64,000 nt of DNA from Macrolepiota albuminosa (GCA_027475525.1 JAMWFC010000113.1:1476001-1540000), one strand, 5' to 3'. Shown: positions 41,811-54,448, numbered from the stretch's first letter. Notes: generated by a model not told the origin, from the sequence alone. Numbers and translations are program-made.

Positions 41811-42007
41811 TGTTGAAGACAGGCAAAGCACAGGGGACAGAAACTGTCACTAAAGCTGAAGTCCAAAGTCAGAAAGAGTGAGGACTTCAGGTGATTTATC
41901 TACAATTTATATACTGCTGGAAAACTATATACATGTGATAGAATGAACTTGGAGTAGAATAATAATCATAATGAAAGTGGAATGCATGTAACAAGGCAAT
42001 TTCAACA
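41811..42007 (-). repeat. Copia B-family LTR, 197 bp, internally shortened
   Basis: It begins TGTTGAAGACAGG and ends GGCAATTTCAACA but lacks about 80-115 bp present in the other copies. Confidence 0.84.
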
Positions 42008-42880
42008 GCACTTTCTACTCCTACTGCTTAGCATTAAACTCTTATCTCAATTTTGTCCAATTGCACAATATGCCTGTAGAACCAACTCAAGACATGCTCT
42101 TATTTTACATTGTATATATGTCACACCATATCAAGCCACGTTTGGTGCATATCTATCTTACGGGAATCTGTAACCAGCTAGAAGTCTATTATCTACAAAT
42201 TTAGCAAGTGGGGAACTCATTTCTTGTCAAGAACACACTGAAGGGTTGTTTGTGCCTACATTTGATGCCTGTTAACAGGAAGTTACCGCTCTTGAGAGAC
42301 AATTTGTTGCAGGTTGTAACATTGATCACCACTACTAGTAGTTATAATAACTTACTCTTCACTGCGCTCATTCTCACTAGCTTTTATAGCCTGTTGCATT
42401 TAAGCAAGTTGTGTCAACCTGACAACACTTGACTCAGAAATGACAGAAAGTCTATAAAATACTTATCTGTAAAGATCTTCACCAATCGTTTTGAGCTCCT
42501 TTTTCCTGTGCAAAAATCAGAGGTGTTTTTTGAAGGAAACGAGATTGGTATCCTGAAGATGTCTCACCAAGCAGACCCTTATAAATACTTTACACTCTAC
42601 CTCCAAAGTTGACATCTAAATTCCTGTTGTGAAGAGAACTGTGGTTAACAAATGATGACAATCAACCAACCTGGAATTTCTTCATTACGAGACTTAGGAG
42701 GCTTTTCTCCATGTCCATTGCTGGACAATTCATATGAGCTGGAGGGGCTACTTTTCTGGCAGAAATGGGCATTGCCCCACATCTTATATAGGCAGCAGGA
42801 CGCTAGTCATCAAAAGTGTTTCAATGATATATCAGAAAAAATTCTATCATCATCCATGCTATGGCTTCAGACCAACTGAC
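42008..42880 (+). pseudogene. Tyrosine recombinase remnant (DIRS/Crypton-like)
   Basis: Frames at 42208-42432, about 42480-42610 and 42652-42879 follow the order of the agaricomycete tyrosine recombinase. The start has NLLFTALILTSFYSLLHLSKLCQPDN, the middle NRFELLFP and QADPYKYFTLYLQS, and the end a degraded HILYRQQDASHQKCFNDI-like stretch for the H-x-x-R region. No intact catalytic tetrad remains. It may be the lost 3' half of the neighbouring DIRS-type element, inverted relative to it. Confidence 0.6.
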
Positions 42881-42925
42881 TCTCTTTGAACATGATACAC
42901 AATTCTGAAGATAACTTAACAAAAA

Positions 42926-43003
42926 TGTAAAGAAAAGAAAAAGAATTATTATTATTATTATTAAAAATTAAAAAAAAAAAAAAGAGAAAAAAAAAAAAGA
43001 ATT
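42926..43003. repeat. A-rich low-complexity tract with (ATT)n
   Basis: It contains ATTATTATTATTATT and two long A-runs. No gene is linked to it. Confidence 0.85.
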
Positions 43004-43069
43004 TGCACTCTTTTAACAGCTGCATATTCATTGCTTCGCTCATATCTATATGGTTGAGCAGGTAGGCGA

Positions 43070-43231
43070 CATTGGAACTTGTATTTGTACCAGCATATGT
43101 ATTTTAGCATTGGAGTTGGGACAGGCCATAGTGGCTTTCCTGAGGTTTTCTGACTTCACCGGTATAGTAGGATTGTAAGTACAAATTATTAGTAGCAATC
43201 AAAATACCGTTTTTATGCAACCAATAGTAGT
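43070..43231. repeat. Left flank of Gypsy 2, repeated at 55845-55965
   Basis: The phrase TTGGAACTTGTATTTGTACC recurs on the far side of Gypsy 2. Without the insertion, the two copies would lie in tandem about 365 bp apart. Confidence 0.8.
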
Positions 43232-43235
43232 ACGA

Positions 43236-44306
43236 TGATAGGCTTCTACTCGGACTGAGCACATCAAGGGGTACACTACAGATCCATGGACACAGGCTAT
43301 ATTCAAGACCCTAGCAATCCTCTTAGACACAGGAAACTATGGATCTTGGCGCTCAATTATAGGTGCTAGTTATCAGTCTTAACTACCATGACCAGGCCTT
43401 CAGCATATACCATTTATTGACCTTGGAGGATTAGGAGACCAGGGACTCTGGGCGCTAGCAAGACAGCAGGAACATGACTTTGACCAAACCCCGATCAGTT
43501 CCATAAAGGGGTTAGCATTAGGCGCTGCCATTGGACGAGGCACTTTAATCAGAAGTCTAAAGAATCAACAGTGACAGAATAGGATATACTCTAGCCCGAC
43601 ATTCTATTCATCAAAAACTGATACTAGATTTAGCGCTGGCAGCAGAACTCACGGTGTCTGTTGAGGATTTTCTGACCATACCCTGCCAAAGGTCTGGCCA
43701 ATCGGAATTATACTAAAAAGTGAGCAGACTCCTACAAAAGTTTAAGTCAGTTTGGAGTCGCTGTGGCCAATGAGCTATAACGCTGTTGGTCGCCATTGCC
43801 CTATGTGTACCGGTCACTGTTGACAGGTCCCCATTAGCTACAACTACGAGGAGAGGCGCTAATTGGTAGCGCCACTAATGGACTCATTTTAAAAATATAA
43901 TAGTGCATAGTATAAAAGATAGCTACTTGGGATGTACATAGCTAACGAATTGTAACCTCTTGAGCACCCAAGTTACCCTTAGTGTTCAAATCGCACTAGC
44001 TCACTCAAACTTTGTCACTAAGTTGGGTGCTAGCCTTGTTTATCCCGTCTTTGTTGTTTACAGTGCCACCTATGGGCACACTACGCTGCGCTACTCGCCT
44101 TTTCTTCTATATTTTTGTGTAAACTACGACGCTTACCATTTGCCAGGTAGCATGCAAGGCACTATCCTCTAGCACGTCGTTTTATCACCTTTGCTCAAGC
44201 ACACTGGGACTTTGTCAGGACTCCTCATAACTACGCACACCAAGCGCTGGAGACAGCGTTGTACTGCATATACGTCCAGCGCACCCAACCATAGTTGGCA
44301 TCATCA
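43236..44306 (+). repeat. Gypsy 2 left LTR, 1071 bp
   Basis: It starts TGATAGGCTTCTACTCGG and ends GGCATCATCA. Differences from the right LTR are mostly C/T and G/A changes, often at CG. Confidence 0.92.
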
Positions 44307-44389
44307 TTTTGGAGCCCACCACGAGAGGTTCTATTGAGACAGAATTCTGCCGGAAACTCGAGCCCAGTAACAGCGCCGTCTCCTGTTGG

Positions 44390-45680
44390 AGAGCGCTTTT
44401 CAACCAAGCACCACTGAATCACCACATTTGCCAGGCACGCTACCAAGACAAACTTTAGACCAAGAACTTGAGGCTGCACTGGACAGCCTAGCTGAAAGCT
44501 TTTTCCCCTTTTCCCAACCTTTTGAGTATTTAGCAGGCAAAAGCCATACGCTGCTTACTCCTCTGGAAGAGCTATCTAGGTTATTATCGCCAGAACCTAG
44601 CGATTCTGAACCAACTGAGCCCATACCTACTATATCGATGCTAAGTGATACAAGCACTACCACACTTCCGACTTTGACGCACACACCTGCCGGTATGGAG
44701 CAACCAAATAACCAGTGCATGCTGCCCCGAAATCACTTCTCGTCGCCAAAGTGGGACAAAACAAAACCGCATGAGCTAATGCAGTATTTTATGGAGTTGG
44801 AGTATTTGCTACGCAACTGCCGAATGATGGACGATACACAGATGAAAGAATACGCCGCTAGATATGTCTCATACAATACGGCTGAATCATGGACAGGGTT
44901 AAAGGAGTTCCAAGGACTTACAAGCGACGCGGTGCCAAGGCCTTTCACCTATAATGAATGGAAAAAGGCTATTATTCATCTATATCCTGGCACTGAAGAA
45001 GCTACATGTTATATGGTAATGGAAATCCAGAAGTTAGTACAAGACATTTTTGCGGCAGGAATCTATACGCTCGGCACCTTATTGACTTATTATTGCGATT
45101 TTCAGCGGATAGCAAAATGGCTTGTCCAGAATGGAAAGTTATATGAGAACAAGGAGCACCATTTGTTCCAACAGGGGTTCCCGACCTCGCTATGGACTAA
45201 GATTACACAGCACTTGGAGATTATTATGCATGACCACCACCCTGAGGAACCGTATGACATAGAAAAAGTCTTTGAAGCAGGAAAGTGGGCTTGGAGATTA
45301 TTATGCATGACCACCACCCTGAGGAACCGTATGACATAGAAAAAGTCTTTGAAGCAGGAAAGTGGGTATTAAAGGGAACAGACACGGGTATACCTTTGCA
45401 GTGACCTGGCTCGGACCATGGAGGATTGGCACCCAAACTAGAGTCGCCAGCTCCTAGCGCCGTCAATGACCACCATGGGTTTGTCAAGAAAGAGGATTTG
45501 GAAAACGCCGTTAACAGCGCTGTCACTAGCGTAATGAATCAACTTGAAACCTTGATTTCGACTAGTCTTTTGGCGTCTAGGAATAACGTACAGACAGGGC
45601 TCTGCCATCTCTGTGGTGAGGCAGGACATACTATGACCAAAGGCCGATGCGCTATCCTTGAACAATATCTGTGACAAGGG
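44390..45680 (+). pseudogene. Gypsy 2 gag with zinc knuckle
   Basis: The frame opens upstream of HLPGTLPRQTLDQELEAALDS; the true start codon is not clear. The core FTYNEWKKAIIHLYPGTEE and LLTYYCDFQRIAKW resemble agaricomycete gag. A 77-bp duplication at 45213 shifts the frame; past it, the same frame continues through a TGA at 45402-45404 to the knuckle CHLCGEAGHTMTKGRC and a TGA at 45672-45674. Confidence 0.85.
45213..45366. repeat. Exact 77-bp tandem duplication (9 of 10), in Gypsy 2 gag
   Basis: Copies start at 45213 and 45290 (CTTGGAGATTATTATGC). It creates the only frameshift in this gag. Confidence 0.95.
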
Positions 45681-45695
45681 AAAGCCCGTCAAAGG

Positions 45696-46967
45696 ATGGA
45701 TGGTAAACTAGTCTTACCTTCGGGCGCTAATATTCCACTTTACCCCGAGCATAAGACATTCCAGGGGTGCATTGACGAGTGGCACCAACGAAACCTGGGG
45801 AACCTAACGACTGGTAACTTAAACAGTGTGGCGACAACAGAAGCAGAAACAACTCCACAACAAGCACTAATTCACGAGGTACTCCAACTTAACGCAGTCA
45901 GCAACCGACCCACACTGTCACGTGAAGAAAGAATCGAGACACTAGAAAAGGAATTGAAGTCACTAAAGAACCAGGTCTTCGATGGGGTAGAAATCAGAAA
46001 GGGCAAGCAGCCTTCAAAGGACTATAGACCTTCAGGTGCCACAGCAGATCCCACTCTGACCAAAGCATCAATCTCTAGCGCTAATGAAGACGTACCAGAA
46101 GCAACCAAGGCACCCGCCATTCCGAAACCCCTGCTACACCCTTACGCTGGCCTTGGGGGCAACTATGCCCCACCTCATAATCGCAACTTTGGGGCACCAG
46201 ACAAACCAATGGGTGGCTATCGACCAATGGCACCTATTTACGACCTAGAACAGTCAAAGGTAGTTTTTGATCGCATTATGCAGAGTCAGGTTACGCTATC
46301 GGTAGGAGAATTGTGTAGTGTGGTGCTGGACGTCTGGAATCAGATGTGTACCATGGTTACCTCCTGGCAAAACGTAGCTAACAACGTAACAACGCTGGAT
46401 GAATGCGACAATGCATTACCTGGGTTCACATATATTATGGAAACTGTAGCACCAGAGACCAAGGAGGAGGCCGTACCACCAAAAGAAGCCACGTCCATTG
46501 ACCCGGTTGAAACTTACCTTAAGTCGCTAGGATCTAGCGACAATCCCGCTATCTTGACTGTAGCTCAGGACTCTCATGCCATACACTTGATCATGCTGAC
46601 TGTGGATGGAAAAAGTGAAATCGAGTCTATTGTAGATAGTGGATCTCAGATCATCTCTATGGCTGCAGATGTCGCTAACAAACTCGGCATTATTTATGAC
46701 CCGACGAGTATTCTCAATATGCAAAGCGCTAACGGCACTATTGACCAATCGTTGGGGATGGCCTGCAATGTTCCATGTGCCATAGGCAACCTTACATTTT
46801 ACCTACAAATACACATTCTTAGGTCGCCCACGTATGACTTACTATTGGGAAGGCCCTTTGACGTGCTAGCTCGATCAATCATCAAGACGACGTCCGAAGA
46901 AGAAACAATGCTAACTATTAGCGACCCTAATTCTGAAGTCAGAAGAACAGTCCCGACATTTCCATGA
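45696..46967 (+). pseudogene. Gypsy 2 gag-pro linker and aspartic protease
   Basis: A 424-codon open stretch. The first part is a coiled-coil linker (REERIETLEKELKSLKNQV) with proline-rich sequence. The retropepsin follows: IESIVDSGSQIISMAADVANKL (active-site DSG near 46635) and YDLLLGRPFDVLA. It stops at a TGA (46965-46967) followed by RGKFQKPGP-like sequence if the TGA was CGA. Between 47000 and 47060 the frame changes once. Confidence 0.86.
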
Positions 46968-47344
46968 GGGAAATTTCAAAAACCGGGACCAAGAAAATGA
47001 CCTTATGTTAGCGATGACCCCTGCGAGTGTTTTCCAGCGCCATCGAGGAGATGAGTGATGAGGATCATGGAGATGAAGCGCTTATTTTGGACTACAATCA
47101 TCAAACTGGGCAAGTAACTCATATATCACATACCTCTTTAACTCCTGAAATTTTGGACTCTCCTTCATTGCTTACCAGCGAAGCTTTATCATACCTATAT
47201 CTCACAGCTTCGGATATTACTGAAAACCTTTCTACAGACACTTGTTTCATTTCTACTCCTGACATTAAAGAACCTTTGATATCTGGTTTCGCCAGAAACC
47301 AAAATTCTACATATAATATGTTTGCTAACAATAATACCCCTAAG

Positions 47345-49090
47345 TGAAAAGAGGTTCAGGTCAAAAAGAAGTACAAACCCATAGCACTTAAAACAAAACC
47401 GGTAGCAAGTACCGTACCCAAAGAATTTTGGATTGAAAGAAAGATAATCGGCGACCCCTTAGCGACACTCCCTGAACTTGACCTGAATCCACCACCCTTT
47501 GCACCCACAGGACGGTTTATGGCAGAACAAAAGGCACTATTTCTAAGCGCCCATGACACAGGCTTTCTATCAAAAGTGGAATTGGATATACTAGTCGACA
47601 TTATGGGGAAGCAAAACGAAGCCTTTGCTTGGAAAGACTCAGAGCACGGTAAACTTAGGACTGACTTCTTCCTGCCTGTAGTTATACTGACTATTCCCCA
47701 CATGCCGTGGACCGAGCATAACCAACCAATAGAAGCCGAAGTATGCCAGATTATCCATTCTAAGATAGCGGCAGGCGTATATGAGCCTTCTAATTTGGCC
47801 TACTGCTTGTGATGGTTTTGCATCCTCAAGAAAAATGGGAAGCTGCGTATAGTTCACAGTTTAGAGCCATTAAACAAAGTCATGATTTGCCATTCTGGGG
47901 TACCACCTTTTCCTGATCACATTGCTGAGTCTTTCGCTGGCCGCATCTGTGGCGCTACCCTGGATTTGTACGTGGGCTACGATGAGTGTTTGATTCATCC
48001 GTCCTCCAGAGACTTAACGACATTCCAAACACTATTTGGGGCGCTACAGCTAGTAACGCTCCCTATGGGATGGACCAATTTGGTGCCTATATTCCATGAC
48101 GACATTACATTTATCTTACAACCGGAGATACCTCACCATGTGCTTAGTTTTATTGACGACGTAGGCATTAAGGGACCAAAAGATTGGCACCTAATAAATG
48201 GCAAACCTGAAGTCCATCCGGAGAACCTCAAAATTCGTATGGCGCTATGGGAATTCTTTCAGCTGGTCAACCAAGTTTTACAGCGCATGAAATATTGTGG
48301 CAGGACATTTTCAGGCCACAAGTTGGTTTTTTGTGCACTGCAATTTAAAATTTTAGGTCACGTTTGTACGCCTGATGGCAGGATTCCTGAAGAAAGCCAA
48401 TTAGCGCTACTGGAAAAGTGGGGAATCTGCCATAACCTTTCAGAAGTTCACACGTTTCTAGGCACAGTCGGCGTCCTTCGCATGTTCATTCATCACTTCG
48501 CGCATCGAGCACATGCTCTCAATTGCTTAATCCGTTCAGGGGTACCCTTCGAGTTCAGACCCAATCAAATTAATGTCCAAAAAGATTTAGTCAAGGCGCT
48601 ACAGGAAGCGAAGCCTCTGGTGCCCATTGACTATACTACCGCTGATCTGGTCATACTTGCAGTCGACACGTCATACATTGTGGTTGGCTTTTTCCTGTAT
48701 CAGTGCGACAGCGCGAATTGCAAGATTAGACGCTACAACTGCTTTGGATCAATTACCCTTAATGACAGAGAATCACGCTACAGCCAACCCAAGCTAGAAT
48801 TATACGGCTTGTTTCAGGCATTTCAAGTGCTACGCATGTACCTTATAGGGGTCCAGAATCTGATTGTCAAGGTCGACGCTCGTTACATTAAAGGAATGTT
48901 GCAGAATCCAGATATCCAATCTTTGGCTAGTATGAACCATTGGGTTGTGGCAATACTAATGTTTCACTTTGAGTTAGTTCATGTAAAAAGCACGTTCCAT
49001 AGGCTGGACGGTTTATCTTGACGCCCATGACAGCCAGAAGATAAGGCGCTAGACAAAAGCGACAATGAAGCATTTGACGACTGGATTGAT
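47345..49090 (+). pseudogene. Gypsy 2 reverse transcriptase and RNase H
   Basis: RT motifs: WFCILKKNGKLRIVHSLEPLN, GATLDLYVGYDECLI, TLPMGWTNLVPIFHDDITFI and the intact catalytic box LSFIDDVGIKGP. The connection domain FLGTVGVLRMFIHHFA is followed by RNase H (LAVDTSYIVVGFFLYQ, ESRYSQPKLELYGLFQA, VKVDARYIKGML). One frame is kept from 47345 to beyond 49028, broken only by TGA at 47345, 47810, 49019 and 49028. Confidence 0.88.
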
Positions 49091-49132
49091 CGACTACACG
49101 GGTTTATACATATCATTCAGCTACCTATACTC

Positions 49133-50494
49133 TTGCTTCGTGAAGATCAACCAGTCTCTACTTGGTTACACCCTTTGGTGCTGTATCAACCTAACCCATA
49201 TGAGGCACCATCAACTTTTTACACGGCCAGTATCTATAACGTCGCTAAGCCATCTAACGATCTAAAGATAGTCGAGAAACTCAGACCCTTGCGAGAAAAC
49301 AGCCAAAAGCTACCATATTCAGCGGTACCGCAAAGTGCTAAAGCAAAGGCAGAAGATCAGCAATTGGACCAAGTTAGGGAATGGCTAAAGGATTTGCAAC
49401 GACCTCAAAACCTTACTGATGCAGAATACGCCACATTTATTTGATATGCAACGATCTTTTTCTTAACCAAGGACCAACTCTGGCAGCAAAATAAAGAAGG
49501 CGTGCACAAATTAGTAATCAAGCAGGATAGCTGTATCCGAATTCTTCGAGCAATGCATGATGATTTGGGACACCGAGGACTCTATGTGACGTGGTCGAAC
49601 CTACTAGAGCGCTTCTGGTGGCCTCAAGTTAGCGCCAACATTGCGTGGTATATACACACTTGTCACCTTTGCCAGGTCCAACAGACTTGTCAAGTTCTTA
49701 CTCCACCTACGGTAGCGACTCCAGCACCCCTGTTCAAAAAAATATATGTCGACACAATGCATATGCCCAAGTCCAGGCACTACAGGTATATTATCCAAGG
49801 CAGGTGTTCCTTGGTACACTGGCCGGAATTTCGCATGTTACAACGAGAAAACATGAACACCATAGCTAAATGGCTGTTTGAAGATGTTATCTGCCGATGG
49901 GGGGCCCTACACAAGATTGTTACAGACAACAGGGCGCCTATAGTTAAGGCGCTTGCTTATTTGGCAAAAAAGTATAATATACAATATATAAGAGTCTTGG
50001 GGTACAACAAATGAGCTAACGGTATCGTCAAGAGGCCACATTTTGATGTTCGACAGGCATTATTTAAAGCAGTCGATGGTGACAAGAGTCGCTGGAGCAA
50101 AGCGACTTACTCTGTCTTTTGGTCGGAATGGGTAATTGTACAGAAGAGGATGGGCTGCTCCTCTTACTACACTGCGACGGGTACCCATCCACTGCTATCG
50201 GCCAACATAGTAGAAGCGACTTATTTGCAACCCCCACCTAACTCACTATTGGCTTCTACGGATATGATCGCTAGACAAGCAATAGATTTACAGCGCCATA
50301 TGGAGGACCTAGCATGCTTACACAAGACCGTATTCCAGGCACATTGACAAGCAGCACTACGGTTTGAAAGTGAGCATGGCGCCACTATAAGAGACTACAA
50401 CTTCACAACAGGAGCACTGGTCCTTATGAGAAACTTGTCTAATACCGCCTGGGGGCATTCGAGCAAAGAACATCTCGAGGTGGTCTAACACCTT
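49133..50494 (+). pseudogene. Gypsy 2 integrase
   Basis: The zinc module HDDLGHRGLYVTW ... CHLCQVQQTC is followed by the DDE core. The first Asp is in IYVDTMHMP and the second in KIVTDNRAPIV; the Glu region is less clear. The frame is continuous from RT through TGA at 49442, 50012 and 50345 and ends in TAA after HLEVV near 50488. Confidence 0.84.
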
Positions 50495-50739
50495 GGAATG
50501 GAAGACTGGAGAAGTATCTTTGAGGAGGAAGAAGGGAGTAGGCATTGCGCTGACTCTGACATAAAACGCTAGACCCAAAATCTCAGATATATACTTAGCG
50601 ACGTTGTGCAGGGTTAAAGGGACTTAGGAAACAGAACTTATGCAGCACCATCATGAGGACACGATAACAACGATATATTTCATAAAACTACGATACAAGA
50701 AGCAAAAATCTGGGAATCTGTCAGACCAGTGGCGCTATG

Positions 50740-53700
50740 GAGAAGATGGAATCACCTCACTCAAGCAACATGAGGAGGGGCAAGGGACAGACAAGTGACA
50801 AGTTAAGAGGGGCCGAACCAAGAAATACGCTTGCTCACAACTGCTGGACCCTCGAGGGGACCACAAAAAAGACGAGCGCCAGTATACTTGCAAGGGGACT
50901 GGAAGCATAATGCTGTTGGACACGGAAGAAGGAGAGGTAATAGCTCAGTAACTAACCAGGTAATAGCTTTTCTCCATCAAAAGCTGAAGGCAATCCACCG
51001 TGTCCTCAGTGGCGATTTCCTGGATTTGGAGGCGACTATCAGAAGGACATGGTAATGTGTCAGGAATAGCAGCATACACACATGGAAAGCCTGGCTCCAC
51101 GTGGCCTCCGTACCAAAACGCATTAACAGGAACGAGTCTCCCCAAATTTCACAAGCAACACGCAGGAGCTGGCAGCGACGACCTAACTCAACCACTTTAT
51201 CGGCCAACTTAGGGATACTCTCGGAAGGGTAGTGATGAAAAAACGAAGTGGCCCAGTCCAAAAAGGTGGGTGGATCCATGGCGATATAGGCACAATCACA
51301 GCTTTGAGTCCACACGCAACCAGACGGGGTGGCCATCACGAAGACTGATGGAGTCAAGTTGATGCATAAGTAATTTATAGGACATGGGAAGTGTTTCGAC
51401 TAGCGACAGCATGGGAGGACTTTTCTCAAGGAACCAGGACCCTAACAGGAGTGCTAGCCAATCAGAGGCGCTTGACTCATTCTGGGACCACCTAAAAAGG
51501 CAGTTGACATTCGATATTTAGCACTTATTCACATTATCACCAAATAAACATAAGCGACTACTGGTTTTCTATTTCTTTATACGCTATACTTCTTGCATGG
51601 ATCCGCTTATTTATTTACAGACAGTACCCATTTCTACTTAGTCTGGCGCGGTAATGGCTATTGGACCACGCCGGCAAAGGGGTTTTTGCACTGTGATGAT
51701 CTACTGAGTGTTTCCCCTTTTTCCTTTAGTTTGTTTATTTTGATTGCTTACAGACTGAAGTGTTGGTATCAAAAAGAGGAGGGGTGTTTATTTGGATAAA
51801 GAAGGCTACATCAAAGAACTACATATCAACAGATCACACAATCAAAGTCCAAGAAGAGCAAAGCGCTACAGGCCGGCGACTACGCATCAAACACAGGAAG
51901 GGCGGGACCACTTAGAGGGAGCAAATCCCCATCCTGAATACAGTTACTCGCTTGCCACTCAAGCGCATCAGTGAGATCATCATGAAGACTGAGCAAAAGG
52001 GCCTCACAACACACTAAGGTATCAACGCGAGGATGCAGAAGGGCCAGGTCACGTCTAACGGTCTCGGTAGCCTCATCAACGTGGAGAAGTTGTTGGCAAA
52101 GGTCTCTAGTGGGATGAAGGGGAGTGACGAGATAGGAAAACTGGTCACTGAGCCACAGGAAAGCGTCACCAGTGACGCACATAGTGGGGGCAGAGGTCCA
52201 GAAGGGATTGAACTAACCTGAATCAGCAAAAAGAGGAGAAAATAACTTAGGAGAAACTCACCTGGACAGTAACAGGGGCGCGGGGTGTCCATTCATAGCG
52301 CTCATCACCGGGAGACATGGCTCTGATGGAAGAAAGGCTCACGCCATAAGAAGGCAGGTATCTCCAGCAGCGCTCACTCTGAGGCACCAGGGTCTCTTCA
52401 GACAGAGGGGCCTCAGAAGTTTTGCGAGTGCTGGGGAGGGTAGAAGGGCTATGAGGAGGAGTCACGGAGGGAGTAAGGAGGACACCAGGCAAGTTGCTAA
52501 CTGCGGCAGGGATGGGTGAAAGGCTAGCGCCTTCGCTGGCCATAGGCACATCCTCAGTGGGAGGTATCGCCATGACAACGGGAAGAAAAAGAGGAACCAG
52601 GGTCCTAGCAATTAAGTCAAAAGGGATAGAAGACAAAGGGGAACTAAGAAGACATATGGCTCATGGCTAGAGCTGCTCTGGCAGGAGTTAGTGGCAAGCG
52701 GAGGAGTGATTTGAAGAAGGATGGCGTGTACTGCCAGCAAGTCATCAACATTAACAGTGGTGGGCTCCGAAGGAACTTTGTTGTCATTGTCGCCTTTGGC
52801 ATCCTGCTTGGTATCCTCGCCTTCATCAGAGGATGGCTTGGCAGTAGACAAGATAACTGGGGTAGTGGGCGCTAACTCACGGCGCTTACCAGTACTTTTG
52901 CTAGGAGAAGCGACCCCAGGCTTACGTTTCAACAAGGCAAGACGACGGGGAGAACGGGCGAAGGGGGCGGCAACAGTAGTTCCATCCTGAGTAATAGGAA
53001 GCGCTAAACTGGCCTCGCTGATGACCTTGGGCTGGTGAGTGGCAGCTAGGACACGTTGTTGATGAACGAAATTCCTCGCATTGCGGACCAGTACAGCGCG
53101 CTCATAGTTCTTCTGCATGCTAGCGTCCTTACCACGCTCTCAAGTGCGAATGCCGTTGAAGGTGCAACCCCGTTTTAAAGCATCACATTGGTAGCAAGGA
53201 AGGGAGGCCATAGAAAACCAACAACTCTCCAGATCATTTTCAGCCCAACATTTATCATACTAAGATCAGTGTTAGCAACATCATAATACCAGAAGCAAGC
53301 AGGAACGTACAGCGCCAATCTTCGCTCGAAAGGCACAACAATCTTGGAGAGACACGGTAGTCTTCTTTTTGGCGCCTAAGACCTGAACCCCAGCAGGTAG
53401 TCCGGTATTGATGACGGTAGTATTGCGATGGAGACACAAGAGGTCACAAAGCTCTGCATTAGTAAACATGGTTTGTTTAGGCGCCTGGGGCCATCAAAGA
53501 TTAAGCGCTAAGATCTAGCGATCTCGGAACAAATGCTTATGACATATAAAGAAACGCCACAAGCAGGGAGGTTAACCTTGGAATGAGTTAACAATGTAAT
53601 AAAAAAGGAATAAGAAGATGGACTTACCATGCACTTGGGAGGACTAAAATGAGTAGTAAGGGTACGATCAATAACGACGGCAAAGTTTCATGGAGGACCA

Positions 53701-54390
53701 TGGGGGACGGAATGGAAAGGGCCTACTCTAGGTTCAGTGGTAGGAATGGCGATCTGTTTGATGGCTGAGTGAGGGGGGCCAGGACGGGAAGGTGAAGTGG
53801 TGCCATAAAAAGGACTGCCAAGCACAGGAGAGGCAGAAAGGGAAGGAGCGAGCGGGGCGAAAGACGAAGGAGCAGTTTGAGTTGAAGGGGCGCTGGGAAG
53901 AGTGGCGAGAGTCGGCAAAGTTTGGGCCGACTAAGGAAAAGTTAAAATTGCTGGCATAGGATACAACAGGGAACCCACCTTGCTAACTTTGGTACTGGCA
54001 AGCAACACGTCAATCTCGTCGGATAAAGAAGGAGCCTGTGTAGGCACCAAACTTTAGTGCCATGAAAATCAAAATCAAAACCTAACTTACGAATGACCTC
54101 ACAAAAGGACGCAACCAGTTGGCACCTTCATACTCCCAGTACCAAGCCATGCACCATTCACAAACTTTGGCTTTGCATGCCCAGGAGCTGTCAGGGCCAT
54201 GCACCACCAACCATTGCTGATAAAGCCACATTATGGCAGGAATATTTTGTGGCGCATCGGCGGCACTGGTAGCCTTAGCACGGTCAAATAGATAGGAAGC
54301 TTTGGCAAGAAAGTTAGGAAGGACAGAAGGAGCAAAACCAGACATTTTGAAAAAGGTGGGAGGAAAAACACCAGTGCAGGGCGACATCTA
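50740..54390 (-). CDS. Antisense cargo gene region in Gypsy 2, function unknown
   Basis: On the minus strand several frames follow one another: 54387-54091 (MSPCTGVFPPTFFKMSG), 53918-53688 (proline/serine-rich) and 53469-53281. At 53191 an ATG opens MASLPCYQCDALKRGC, a short cysteine cluster; it runs to about 52640 and on to 52262 (SEETLVPQSERCWRYL). A GTGAGT-TTAG intron (52213-52261) then joins it to FNPFWTSAPTMCVTGD, read to 51880. A last frame (MDPPTFLDWATSFFHH) covers 51277-50977. The cargo recurs at 30230 and 35024, so it belongs to the transposon family. A TGA after GIRT fits the same Arg loss as pol. I recognise no domain. Confidence 0.55.
52213..52261 (-). other. Candidate intron in the antisense cargo
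   Basis: Donor CAG|GTGAGT, acceptor CAGGTTAG, 49 nt, phase 0. It joins PVTVQ to FNPFWTSAPT and connects two open frames. Confidence 0.55.
54052..54090 (-). other. Second candidate intron in the antisense cargo
   Basis: Donor GTAAGT and acceptor CACTAAAG, 39 nt. It would follow WLRPFCEVI. It is short, so support is modest. Confidence 0.4.
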
Positions 54391-54448
54391 GAAACGAGCT
54401 TATAAGGCGCCAGCAGCATTTCACGGACCATAGCGCAGTCAAATCAAT

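Noticed and set aside
42926..43003. A-rich tract as a retrogene poly-A tail
   Set aside because: No coding sequence lies before it on either strand in the right orientation, and it contains an ATT microsatellite.
45402..50347. UGA recoded as a sense codon in this organism
   Set aside because: TRM4 ends in TGA at its conserved C-terminus, and the pattern is confined to decayed transposons, so CpG mutation explains it better.
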